A stretch of 64,000 nucleotides of DNA, taken from assembly GCA_016716365.1 (NCBI GenBank), contig JADJWM010000018.1, positions 1,032,690 to 1,096,689 on the forward strand, in the 5' to 3' direction. The notes beneath the pieces are model-generated. The model had not been told where the DNA came from. It searched no databases and worked only from the letters and a program-made list of their open reading frames with translations. Made by a program: the position numbers and the translations under genes. The DNA is from Chloracidobacterium sp. (GTDB taxonomy: Bacteria; Acidobacteriota; Blastocatellia; Pyrinomonadales; Pyrinomonadaceae). This document shows, piece by piece, positions 1 through 7,610 of the stretch (the first letter of the stretch is position 1; the number at the start of each line of letters is the position of its first letter).

Positions 1-126
1 TACGGCAAAGAGGCCGTACTGGGCCAGCTCGATGTACGAATCTTCGTTGTGCGGCCTGCTTTCATTGAGCCCGCGATCCGTAACTGCGGCCGACGTTAGC
101 TGGGTTATGCCTGTGACTGATTCCAT
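1..126 (-). CDS. PP2C-family Ser/Thr phosphatase, N-terminus only
   Basis: Only the first 42 codons are inside the window; the gene runs off the left edge. Translation from the ATG at 124-126 gives a segment with TDRGLNESRPHNEDSY at residues 16-31, the typical first metal-binding region of PPM/PP2C phosphatases, where the Asp of NEDS binds metal. It is the last visible gene of a minus-strand run FHA protein, PBP, RodA, phosphatase. By analogy with actinobacterial PstP it would remove phosphates placed on cell-wall proteins by Ser/Thr kinases. The catalytic core cannot be checked here. Confidence 0.8.
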   Translation of the reverse strand, partial: MESVTGITQLTSAAVTDRGLNESRPHNEDSYIELAQYGLFAV

Positions 127-203
127 CTTAGTTTCTGCGGCCGGATCTCTAAACGGCCGTATTTATCGAAGAAGATCGGGTGAATGCCGATGAGCGGTCC
201 CGG

Positions 204-1877
204 TTAAGGCAGCCGGCCTGCATTGATCGCGCCGCGGTCAAGAGCGTTCCTGTGCGAGAACGCCATCAGCATGCCAAGCATTGCAAAACTTGTTATCAGG
301 GAAAAACCGCCGTGGCTGACGAACGGAAGTGTGATACCCGTCATCGGCAGCGCCCGCGTGATGCCGCCAATGTTAACGAGTGCCTGGAAGCCGATGAAAG
401 CGGCCAGCCCGACGCAGCAAAGCTTGCTGAACATGTCCCGAGAATCAAGTGCCGTGCGAACCCCGGCGCTTACCAATACGATCAGCGCCAAGGTTAGCAA
501 CAAACCCCCGAAAAGTCCAAGTTCTTCGGCCAATGCGGCAAAGATGTAATCCGAGTCCGCGACCGGGATCAGCTCGGGATAGCCGAGCCCAAGTCCTCGT
601 CCCGTCATTCCGCCGGAGCTCAACCCGAACGTCGCCTGCGCGGGCTGGAACGCGAGTATGTCGAACCATGCGTCGACGTTTATGGTCCGCTGAAGCGCCG
701 GATCTTCCTGCAAAAGCTGCGGGAGGTTCGGGTCTTTTTCGACAAGATCGGCGTAATAACGGTCGTAGTCGTCCTTCCACCACGGCGTTTCGGGCGTCGG
801 CGGATTAAAGCCGTCAAGCCAAAGGTGAAACCTTTGTTGGATACGGTCCGGCAGGATCTTCTTTACCGGACTGGCCACCGTCGGTAAAAGAGGTATCTTC
901 TCCTGCGTCTTCTCGGGCAGCGCGCCCACGACCAGGATCGAAACTACAAGAAGCACGCTGCCGACGAGAACGAACCTTTGCGAGAACCTGCGGACGGCGA
1001 TCAAATAGAGCGTCGCGTAAACGCCGCTGAAGACCATCATCTGCCCGAAATCTTTCAGCACGAAGAACGGCACGAACGGCAGCACCGCCATAAAGACCAG
1101 CGGCACCACGTCCCGGGCTCGCGGCAGTCCCCAATACGTCCGTGCGAGGTTCTTGTAGAGCACGGCCAGGATCGCCGCAAAGCCTATCAGGAAGGGAACT
1201 TTGGCCGGCTCCCAGGGCGTCATGTTCCCGATCGACTTACCCGCCCGCGAGGTGATCGCGGCCAGTATCAACGGCCCCAGCGTAAGCAGTACCAACAGGA
1301 AACCGTTATTTTGCAGAAACTCGATGAACTTCTCCCGCCGGAACAGGATCATCACAAAGATCAGCCCGGCGATTCCCAAAAGCGGATTGACCGTCCGCCC
1401 GGAGCTGATCACGCCGAAGAGGGAATCCTGGGCCGGCCGCGGCGTTTCTTTCGAAAGATCGACCGGTGATGGTGGCGTCGCCGGAAGTCCCATCATCTGC
1501 TTCTTCTCCGGCGAATAGTTCTCCTGGATATAGTGGAGCTGGAGCGTCTTGATCTTAGCCTGGCGGGCCTCGGCCTTGTCTCGTCGGGAGGTGTATTCGG
1601 GGTCACTGAACAAACGGTACTGGACCGTCAGGCCGATCGAGAACAACAGCACGGCGGCCGTATAGATGGTCCAGCTTCCCTGGTAACGCATCACGCGTTT
1701 GATCACCACCGGCAGCCCTGCCAGCAATAACAGGAGCCCAATGTTCCTCGCTCCGTGATAGAACGAGGTCTCGTAGCCGCGGATCAGTGCGCCGTAATAG
1801 ATGGCGTAATGGGCGATCGCCGCCAGGAAGACGATCAGCACGAGGATCAGAAAATGTGATGATGTTCGATTCTTCAA
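204..1877 (-). CDS. rodA: RodA/FtsW-family (SEDS) peptidoglycan polymerase
   Basis: A 557-residue polytopic inner-membrane protein of the SEDS family, which polymerises glycan strands from lipid II together with a class B PBP. The C-terminal family signature is present: AEELGLFGG followed by a helix, then LPFVSHGGFS before the last helix. It is longer than typical RodA (about 370-420 residues). The extra length is partly at the N-terminus and partly a large extracytoplasmic loop of about 70 residues around the WLDGFNPPTPETPWWKDD segment. The start is a TTG at 1875-1877 with GAGAG just upstream. It follows the PBP gene after a 116-base gap holding two palindromes. Whether it serves elongation (RodA) or division (FtsW) cannot be decided; the PBP and FhaA neighbours resemble the rodA-pbpA arrangement. 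Confidence 0.88.
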   Translation of the reverse strand: MKNRTSSHFLILVLIVFLAAIAHYAIYYGALIRGYETSFYHGARNIGLLLLLAGLPVVIKRVMRYQGSWTIYTAAVLLFSIGLTVQYRLFSDPEYTSRRDKAEARQAKIKTLQLHYIQENYSPEKKQMMGLPATPPSPVDLSKETPRPAQDSLFGVISSGRTVNPLLGIAGLIFVMILFRREKFIEFLQNNGFLLVLLTLGPLILAAITSRAGKSIGNMTPWEPAKVPFLIGFAAILAVLYKNLARTYWGLPRARDVVPLVFMAVLPFVPFFVLKDFGQMMVFSGVYATLYLIAVRRFSQRFVLVGSVLLVVSILVVGALPEKTQEKIPLLPTVASPVKKILPDRIQQRFHLWLDGFNPPTPETPWWKDDYDRYYADLVEKDPNLPQLLQEDPALQRTINVDAWFDILAFQPAQATFGLSSGGMTGRGLGLGYPELIPVADSDYIFAALAEELGLFGGLLLTLALIVLVSAGVRTALDSRDMFSKLCCVGLAAFIGFQALVNIGGITRALPMTGITLPFVSHGGFSLITSFAMLGMLMAFSHRNALDRGAINAGRLP

Positions 1878-1887
1878 TTCTCTCGTT

Positions 1888-1987
1888 CGACAGGCTTTCC
1901 AGCCTGTCGACTCTCACTATTTGATCGGGCCAGGTTGTCCGAATGGCCCGCATAACCCCGGCAACAACAGGCTGGAAAGCCCGTTGT
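1888..1987. repeat. pair of mutually inverted palindromic repeats
   Basis: Two hairpins sit in the gap between the PBP and RodA genes. The first (1888-1909) has arms CGACAGGCT/AGCCTGTCG and loop TTCC. The second (1964-1987) has arms ACAACAGGCT/AGCCCGTTGT with one G-T pair and loop GGAA. The second core is the reverse complement of the first, so the pair looks like a two-unit REP/BIME-style intergenic element. It could modulate readthrough from the PBP gene into rodA. Its family is not known to me. Confidence 0.6.
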
Positions 1988-1993
1988 ACAGGT

Positions 1994-3898
1994 TTAACGG
2001 CCGCGCCTTCTTGGCGTCTGTCTCGGAGCGGCAGGCCGCGGCGTGTATCGGTCGCCCAAAAGCCCTAGATCTCTTGCCTTCAAAATAACGTCGGCAGCGA
2101 TCGGTGCGGCCGTCGATCCGCCGTAACCGCGGCCTATGTCTTCGACGACGACCGCGATCGCAAGCTGCGGATTCTCGAGCGGCGCGATGCTGATGAACCA
2201 CCCGTCCGTCCGACGCCGGAAGACCGGCACCTCTTCCGTGACGATCTCGCCGTTCTCGTCACGCTTTCTGCGGGTAACCGTCAGGCGTTTTCCGTTTCGG
2301 TCATAGGCTGGAACCCCATCCTTTTCCGCCGTTCCGGTCTTGCCGCCGGTTGTGATCCCGGTGCCCGCAAGCTTTGCCTTAACCCGCGCCCCGGTGCCGC
2401 CGGATTCTTCGGTAACCGTTGACATTATCTCGCGAACCGTCGCCGCCTGTTGTGGCGACATTACCTGCGAAAACATCTGCGGCTGAATGTCAGCCTCTAT
2501 CTTTGGCTTCATCAGACGTCCCTGCAGGTTGCCCGTGGCGGCCGCGATCATCGCCATCTGGAAGGGCGTCATCTGCCCGGCATAGCCCTGGCCCATGCCT
2601 TCCTGCCCGATATCGAATGCCGTCAGATCACGGCCGGTCACAAGCGTCGAGCGGGCCGGGGCTATCGAGTTCGCTATCCTTCGGTTCGAGGCGTTCCAGA
2701 TGTCGGGAAAGTACCCCTGCTGAAGGGCTTCCGCCGGAGTGTCCGTCGGCGTGATCCCGAAGATGCGCGCGGTCTCCGCAAGCCGGTCGCGGCCGAGCGC
2801 TACCGCGAGTTGCGCGAAATACTGGTTGCTTGAGACCTTGTACGCTTCACGTATCGGGATCGCTTCGGAGCAGGCGTGGCAGCTTCCGCCGGCGTCGCAG
2901 ATCGGTTTCGAGCCGCGGAACGGCGTATAGCACGGCGGGTTGGCCGACGCGGGCCGACCGGGGAACGTCAAGCCTTCGCGGCCGGCCCGGAAGGCCGAAA
3001 CCATCGTAAACGTTTTGAAAGTCGAGCCCGGAATGTAAAACTCACGTGTCGCCCGGTTCAGCAGCGGCTTGTTCTCGCGGTCGGCGTCCAGTTTTAGGAA
3101 GCCCTCAAGCGTTCCCGCCTCCGACAGGCTGTACGACGGGTTCGAGTACATTGCCAGCACGTCGCCCGTCTGCGGATTGATCACAACGATCCCGCCCTTT
3201 TTACCTTCAAGCAGCTTTGCGGAATAAGCCTGAAGATCGCGATGGATCGTCGTGCGGACGTCATTCTGTTCAGGTTCGGGCTTCTTATACTTCGTCAGTA
3301 TCTCCCAGGCCTCGGGCATCGGGTTCGCATTGACCGTGTATAGAGTCCTCTCAAGGCCCGGCGTCCCGCGTTCGGTACCGAGAAGGTGGGCCATTTCGCG
3401 TTCGAGCGAAAAGGTCCGGTCGATATCGCCGTTTGCCGAGACTTTGTAATAAGCAAGGGCCGAGTCGAGTTTTCCGGTGCGGTCAAGCATCCAGCCCCGG
3501 AGCGTCGCCGCCGACGTCCGCCGGTTCCGAAGGTCTTTATACGCCAACGCCTGGAATTGTTCGTTCGCTTCTTCCGCAAAATAGGTCCAGTAGACCTGGA
3601 AGCCGAACACGGTGAATGCAAGCAGGACAAAGACTACCTGCCAGACCCGTATGCTCCTATTGGCGACCGTCTGTGCAAGCTTCTTTTTTACCTCGACGGG
3701 CAGGTCGTGTTCGAAGGGATATTTTGGCCGCCGGAAGTTGTCGAAGAATGAGATCATCAAAATGCCGACAAGTATCCCGACGCCGATTATGAAGACGATG
3801 GTCAGGCCCGCGGGCGTGCGTTCCAGCACTTGCCCGCCGAAGATGTTTTCTGGACGGAACCGGCTAAGGTCTATCAGGAATAGAAGCGTCTGGTTCAT
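1994..3898 (-). CDS. class B penicillin-binding protein (peptidoglycan transpeptidase)
   Basis: A 634-residue protein that cross-links peptidoglycan in the periplasm. Two hydrophobic segments near the N-terminus (about residues 31-52 and 85-107) anchor it. The transpeptidase domain has all three active-site motifs: STFK at 292-295 with the acylated serine, SSN at 356-358 and KTGT at 520-523. No glycosyltransferase domain is present, so it is class B and would depend on the adjacent RodA/FtsW. A cysteine-containing insertion (CDAGGSCHAC, about 334-343) precedes the second motif and is unusual for the family. The ATG overlaps the stop of the FHA gene by four bases (ATGA), which indicates translational coupling. 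A basic, proline-rich tail ends the protein. Confidence 0.92.
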   Translation of the reverse strand: MNQTLLFLIDLSRFRPENIFGGQVLERTPAGLTIVFIIGVGILVGILMISFFDNFRRPKYPFEHDLPVEVKKKLAQTVANRSIRVWQVVFVLLAFTVFGFQVYWTYFAEEANEQFQALAYKDLRNRRTSAATLRGWMLDRTGKLDSALAYYKVSANGDIDRTFSLEREMAHLLGTERGTPGLERTLYTVNANPMPEAWEILTKYKKPEPEQNDVRTTIHRDLQAYSAKLLEGKKGGIVVINPQTGDVLAMYSNPSYSLSEAGTLEGFLKLDADRENKPLLNRATREFYIPGSTFKTFTMVSAFRAGREGLTFPGRPASANPPCYTPFRGSKPICDAGGSCHACSEAIPIREAYKVSSNQYFAQLAVALGRDRLAETARIFGITPTDTPAEALQQGYFPDIWNASNRRIANSIAPARSTLVTGRDLTAFDIGQEGMGQGYAGQMTPFQMAMIAAATGNLQGRLMKPKIEADIQPQMFSQVMSPQQAATVREIMSTVTEESGGTGARVKAKLAGTGITTGGKTGTAEKDGVPAYDRNGKRLTVTRRKRDENGEIVTEEVPVFRRRTDGWFISIAPLENPQLAIAVVVEDIGRGYGGSTAAPIAADVILKARDLGLLGDRYTPRPAAPRQTPRRRGR

Positions 3899-5022
3899 TT
3901 CTCGTTCGCCCGTTCGTTGAACGATTCGACCGTCAAATTATCGGCTTCCGAGCCAGCAGTTTCCATGGGCAAAGGCCTGAGGAAAACGGAGTCGCCTGGT
4001 GTCCCGATCGATGGCAGCGTTGCATTTGGCTCCGGGAAAACGTCCTGTTCGGGCGGCTTTCGGCTGGAAAACTCGAATTCGCCGATCTTAACGACATCCT
4101 CGCCTGTATCCTCAACAGCTGTTTCCGGTTCGGGCGAAGTCACAAACTCGATCTCTGACCGGTCAATGGCGATATTCACGCTCCCGAGCTTGACCATTTG
4201 CCCCGGGTTGATCGGGTAGGCCTTCCCGTAAGCGATACGCTCACCGTCGATAAAGGTTCCGTTCGTTGACCCTGTATCGGCGAGCATAAGACTGCCTTCC
4301 TTGTTCAGCAGAAGGGCCGCATGGGCCTTTGAAATGCTGTGGTCGTCGATCAATACGTCATTCTCTCCGGTCCGGCCGATCGAGAGCCTCTGGCCCTGTT
4401 CGACGTTAAAGGACTTTACGACCTGCTTGCCCGCCGCCTCAAAGCTGATCGTTACCTCGCAGCCGAATGCTTCCGGGCTCGATCCGGCCGTTTTCGGAAT
4501 GAGATCCGCAACATTCAGATCCGGCACCGTTACGTCGAGCGCTACCTCGCGTTCGTCCTCACCCTTGTCTTCGAAGCTGGCGAACAACTTAACCCCGTTT
4601 GTGAAGTAATCGGCCTTAACCTCAAGTGAGATAGGCGCATAGGTGTGATAACGCCGGTCGTTTATGTGATCGATCAGGGCAGCGAGAAGCTCATTTTGAA
4701 GCGGTTTTAGGGAATCGTCGGAGTCCGTAGAGAACTTGTCCCATTGGACCTTGAGCTTGATATTGTGCGGGATGTAGAACCGCTTTCCGGGCTCTTCTCT
4801 TACCTCAGCATCCACCAGGGCCTTCAGGCGTTCAGCCAGCTCACTTGTCGCCAGGCTGCTGGACGGCTTCCAGCCTCGCCCCGTCAGGCGGTCAAAGGTG
4901 TCGCCCAGTTTGGTGAGCACGCCCTGGACAAGCCAGTCCGGTGTCGGTTTCTGCTTTTTAGCTCTTATTTTCTGGGCCATTACCAAGTGGCCGATCCCTC
5001 GAGACAGCCGAATTTCTGCCAT
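3895..5022 (-). CDS. FhaA-like protein: DUF3662 domain plus FHA domain
   Basis: 375 residues. The N-terminal third (roughly 35-150, with FYIPHNIKLKVQWDKF) matches the DUF3662/FhaA N-terminal domain. An FHA phosphothreonine-binding domain follows at about 205-275 with SIGRTGENDVLIDD, SISKAHA and the TGSTNGTFIDG turn. FHA domains read Thr phosphorylation, so this protein should connect a Ser/Thr kinase to the PBP/RodA pair it is co-transcribed with. In mycobacteria FhaA acts on peptidoglycan precursor export. The long acidic C-terminus (about 290-375) is predicted disordered. Two starts are possible: ATG at 5022 or ATG at 4980 (MAQKIRAKK); neither has a strong ribosome-binding site. Confidence 0.85.
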   Translation of the reverse strand: MAEIRLSRGIGHLVMAQKIRAKKQKPTPDWLVQGVLTKLGDTFDRLTGRGWKPSSSLATSELAERLKALVDAEVREEPGKRFYIPHNIKLKVQWDKFSTDSDDSLKPLQNELLAALIDHINDRRYHTYAPISLEVKADYFTNGVKLFASFEDKGEDEREVALDVTVPDLNVADLIPKTAGSSPEAFGCEVTISFEAAGKQVVKSFNVEQGQRLSIGRTGENDVLIDDHSISKAHAALLLNKEGSLMLADTGSTNGTFIDGERIAYGKAYPINPGQMVKLGSVNIAIDRSEIEFVTSPEPETAVEDTGEDVVKIGEFEFSSRKPPEQDVFPEPNATLPSIGTPGDSVFLRPLPMETAGSEADNLTVESFNERANEK

Positions 5023-5213
5023 TTTAACCGAAACTTGCCGGGTTGAGAAGAAAACAAATTTCTTGCCATGCTATGTACAACAATGTAAAATTCTTTTGGA
5101 ACTAGTTTTCCGTTCATCATTTCTTCTCTGTAAGTTCCCAATTTAACTTGGGGCCCATCTCGAACTCAGGTGAAAGGCGACAGCCAAGCCCTTTAGCCGG
5201 TCGAAAAAACATC
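5023..5213. other. divergent intergenic region between the fha/pbp and pilin operons
   Basis: This 191-base gap must hold the promoters of both the minus-strand fha-pbp-rodA run and the plus-strand pilin operon. It is clearly AT-richer than the flanks around 5040-5150. I see no -35/-10 pair good enough to name on either strand, and no complete known riboswitch. A small GGC-GACA-GCC hairpin lies at about 5177-5186, before the first pilin ATG. Confidence 0.4.
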
Positions 5214-5894
5214 ATGAGAACGTCGAATTTCGGTACCGATGCCGCTTCGATCGCCCGCACCCGCCGGTCGGCAACTGCGGGCTTTTCGGTCATTGAGATC
5301 CTCGTTGTACTGGTCGTGATCGCCATACTGAGCGCGATCTCGATACCGTACGTCTATAACTACACCAAGCTTTACAAATCCGAGGACCAGGCCATCAAGG
5401 TCATGGACCTGATGAGGGAAACGGCACAACTCGCGCTGACACGCCGCCGTACGATGCGTTTCGAGATCGACCTGACGGATAACGCAGCTCTTGTTATTGA
5501 CGAGAATGGTGCCGGCCCGGACACGCTGATCAAGCGAATACCGCTCGAGTCGGTGAGCGAGGTCCGAATGGACGCGGTCCCCTCTGGGGTCACCAGACCC
5601 ACTCCGCCCAACTATGCCGATGCCGCATATTCGACCGATACGCTTGGCCACCAGCGCGCGGGACAGACGGTGATCAATAACATGGTTTGGGCCGCCCGAT
5701 TCCGAAGCGACGGAACTGCGGTCAACGCAGCGAATCTGCCGATGAGCGTGACTTTGTACTCGTGGCCGCCTGCACAGCCCGGATCAATGACCCCGCGAAA
5801 ATTGGGCGAGGTGCGTGCAATAACCCTTTTCGGCGGTACCGGGGCCGTTCGCTACTGGAAGCATTCGGGTACCGCGTTTGTTCCTTATCAGTAA
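5214..5894 (+). CDS. GspH/FimT-type minor (pseudo)pilin
   Basis: A type IV pilus or type II secretion minor pilin. The prepilin motif is TAGFSVIEILVV: cleavage after Gly23, Phe at +1 and the key Glu at +5, followed by a hydrophobic helix of about 20 residues. The globular C-terminal part is beta-rich, as in GspH/FimT proteins. I place the start at the ATG at 5214, giving a 22-residue basic leader; an in-frame TTG at 5148 would add an implausible extra segment. It heads a run of four pilin-like genes in the order expected for a FimT/GspH-PilV-PilW-PilX minor pilin operon, which primes pilus assembly in the inner membrane. Confidence 0.85.
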   Translation: MRTSNFGTDAASIARTRRSATAGFSVIEILVVLVVIAILSAISIPYVYNYTKLYKSEDQAIKVMDLMRETAQLALTRRRTMRFEIDLTDNAALVIDENGAGPDTLIKRIPLESVSEVRMDAVPSGVTRPTPPNYADAAYSTDTLGHQRAGQTVINNMVWAARFRSDGTAVNAANLPMSVTLYSWPPAQPGSMTPRKLGEVRAITLFGGTGAVRYWKHSGTAFVPYQ

Positions 5895-5914
5895 ATGGCC
5901 ATCGGTGAAAGCAT

Positions 5915-6466
5915 ATGAAGAATAACTCGTCCGCCGGTTTTTCCTATATCGATGTAATGATCGCGATCGTGATCCTTACAGTGGGGATCCTTGCACTTTT
6001 ATCGGGGATCTCGGCCGCGGTGGTGCAGTCTCGCGGACAGGAGGCGCAGCTGAACGCAAAGCAGGTCGCCGCCTCAACGATGGAGTCGATCATGTCGCTC
6101 AAGGAGACCGACCCCAATCGCCTGGGCTGGATCACGGTGGGCAATGTCGGTACGAACCCTGATCCCGAGACCGGACAGTTCCGCGGGATCTTCCTGAACG
6201 GCGAGCGCGTGGTGCGGACGGGTGCGGGCCCTGACGAGGTTCTCGGTACGGCCGACGACGAGGGTGCCATCATACCGAACCTTACGCGGCAGATCGAGAT
6301 CATCGACCAGTGCGACCCGGACAGGCCCTCTTATAACTGCCCGACGCCCGGTCCATTGGCAGTGAGGATACGCACGGTCCGGGTAACGGTCACATATCTC
6401 ATCGGTCAGGTCCGGCGTCAGGAAGTTCTGACTACGGTCCTAAGCGACTACGCGGTTACCGAATGA
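5915..6466 (+). CDS. PilV-like minor pilin
   Basis: 183 residues with a short leader MKNNSSAG and the prepilin sequence GFSYIDVMIAIVILTVG. The usual Glu at +5 is replaced by Asp, a conservative but uncommon change that could weaken pairing with the N-terminus of the neighbouring subunit. The hydrophobic helix is followed by a small globular domain with two cysteines (CDPDRPSYNC) that could form a disulfide. It starts 20 bases after the FimT-like gene and its stop lies just before the PilW-like gene, so the genes are surely co-transcribed. Confidence 0.82.
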   Translation: MKNNSSAGFSYIDVMIAIVILTVGILALLSGISAAVVQSRGQEAQLNAKQVAASTMESIMSLKETDPNRLGWITVGNVGTNPDPETGQFRGIFLNGERVVRTGAGPDEVLGTADDEGAIIPNLTRQIEIIDQCDPDRPSYNCPTPGPLAVRIRTVRVTVTYLIGQVRRQEVLTTVLSDYAVTE

Positions 6467-6480
6467 CAAGCGGAGGAAAG

Positions 6481-7564
6481 ATGTCAAACAAGCGATTCTC
6501 AGCGGCACAAAAAGGCCGTGGACACAGCGGCCAGGCCGGTTATTCGATGATAGAGCTTTTGGCGGCGATGGTGGTTTTCCTTGTCGTCACAGGTTCGATC
6601 TTCGGGGTTCTTCAGGTCGCCCGCCAAAGCAGGGGAGCCGTTAGCAATCAGGTCCAGTTGACCAAAAGTGTCCGGCTTGGGCTGAACCTCATTGGCCGCG
6701 ACACCTACAATGCCGGTTACGGTTACCCTCTGAAGCATGCCGTCGTGATCCGCAATAACCGGATCGGGCCGCTCCTCGGGATCCCTGCCGATACCGACAC
6801 GAGCCGCGACATGGTCCCGCCGATCATCGCCGGCAACAACCTTACAGTGAATACCTGGAACCAGACGCCGAACGTCCGGACAGACCAGATCACATTTCTC
6901 TTCAAGGATTCGACCTTTAATCTGATCGGGCCCGCCGCCAGCGCCGTCTCACAGCCGCTCAACATCAATCCGGCGACGACAACCAGTACCGGGATCGATG
7001 AGATCGTCCCCGTGGTAGGCAGCAACGCGAGCGTCCGTGTCAATGACCTTCTGCTCGTCACGGGCAACAGCGGTTCCGCGCTGGGGGTTGTGACCGGGCT
7101 GAACGGGTCCGAACAAGGTCCAGTTTGCCAACGGCGACCTGCTTGGATTCAACCTCACAGGCAGTTCCGGCACGCTTCGAAATATCACCACACCGGCCAG
7201 TATGATCCGTGTAAACATGGTCACCTATCACGTGACCGCGGACGGGACGCTTATGCGCCGAGAATACGTGAACCAGCCGCCGCCGGGCGGGACCGCCTTC
7301 ATCGATGAACCTCTTGTTTACGGTGTCGAGGATTTTCAAGTTCAGTACGTAATGGATGACGGGAGCCTTCTGGAAAATCCCGGGGCCGGGCCGAACGGCA
7401 TCCCCGGCGACGCCGACGATGACCTGACAAACCTCGCCGCGGTCCGCCAGGTCCGCGTGACGATCAGCGCGAGGACCGTCGAGCTAGACTCGCGGGGGCA
7501 GCCCGTCCAGATCACCGAGACAACAACCTTCTCGACCAGGAACCTTGGTTACGATGCGACTTAA
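6481..7564 (+). CDS. PilW-like minor pilin, interrupted by a +1 frameshift near 7110
   Basis: The start is the ATG at 6481, preceded by GGAGG at ideal spacing; an upstream ATG at 6463 overlaps the pilV stop but has no such site. The prepilin motif is QAGYSMIELLAAMVVF, cleaved after Gly20 with Tyr at +1 and Glu at +5. The reading frame is good to about 7105, then the protein continues in the +1 frame (KVQFANGDLLGFNL and on to 7564). One extra base between about 7100 and 7118 explains this. The two halves together make a PilW-sized protein of about 360 residues. A sequencing error is the simplest cause; phase variation is possible but no long homopolymer is present at the junction. Confidence 0.75.
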
Positions 7565-7610
7565 AAAGAGGTACAGGCAAGCCATGATGAAAAGCGAAAG
7601 GAAATACCGA

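Noticed and set aside
5150..5213. c-di-GMP-I (GEMM) riboswitch before the pilin operon
   Set aside because: A GGC-GACA-GCC hairpin and an AAGCC segment are seen, but the GGGACGCAAAGCC core and the tetraloop receptor are missing.
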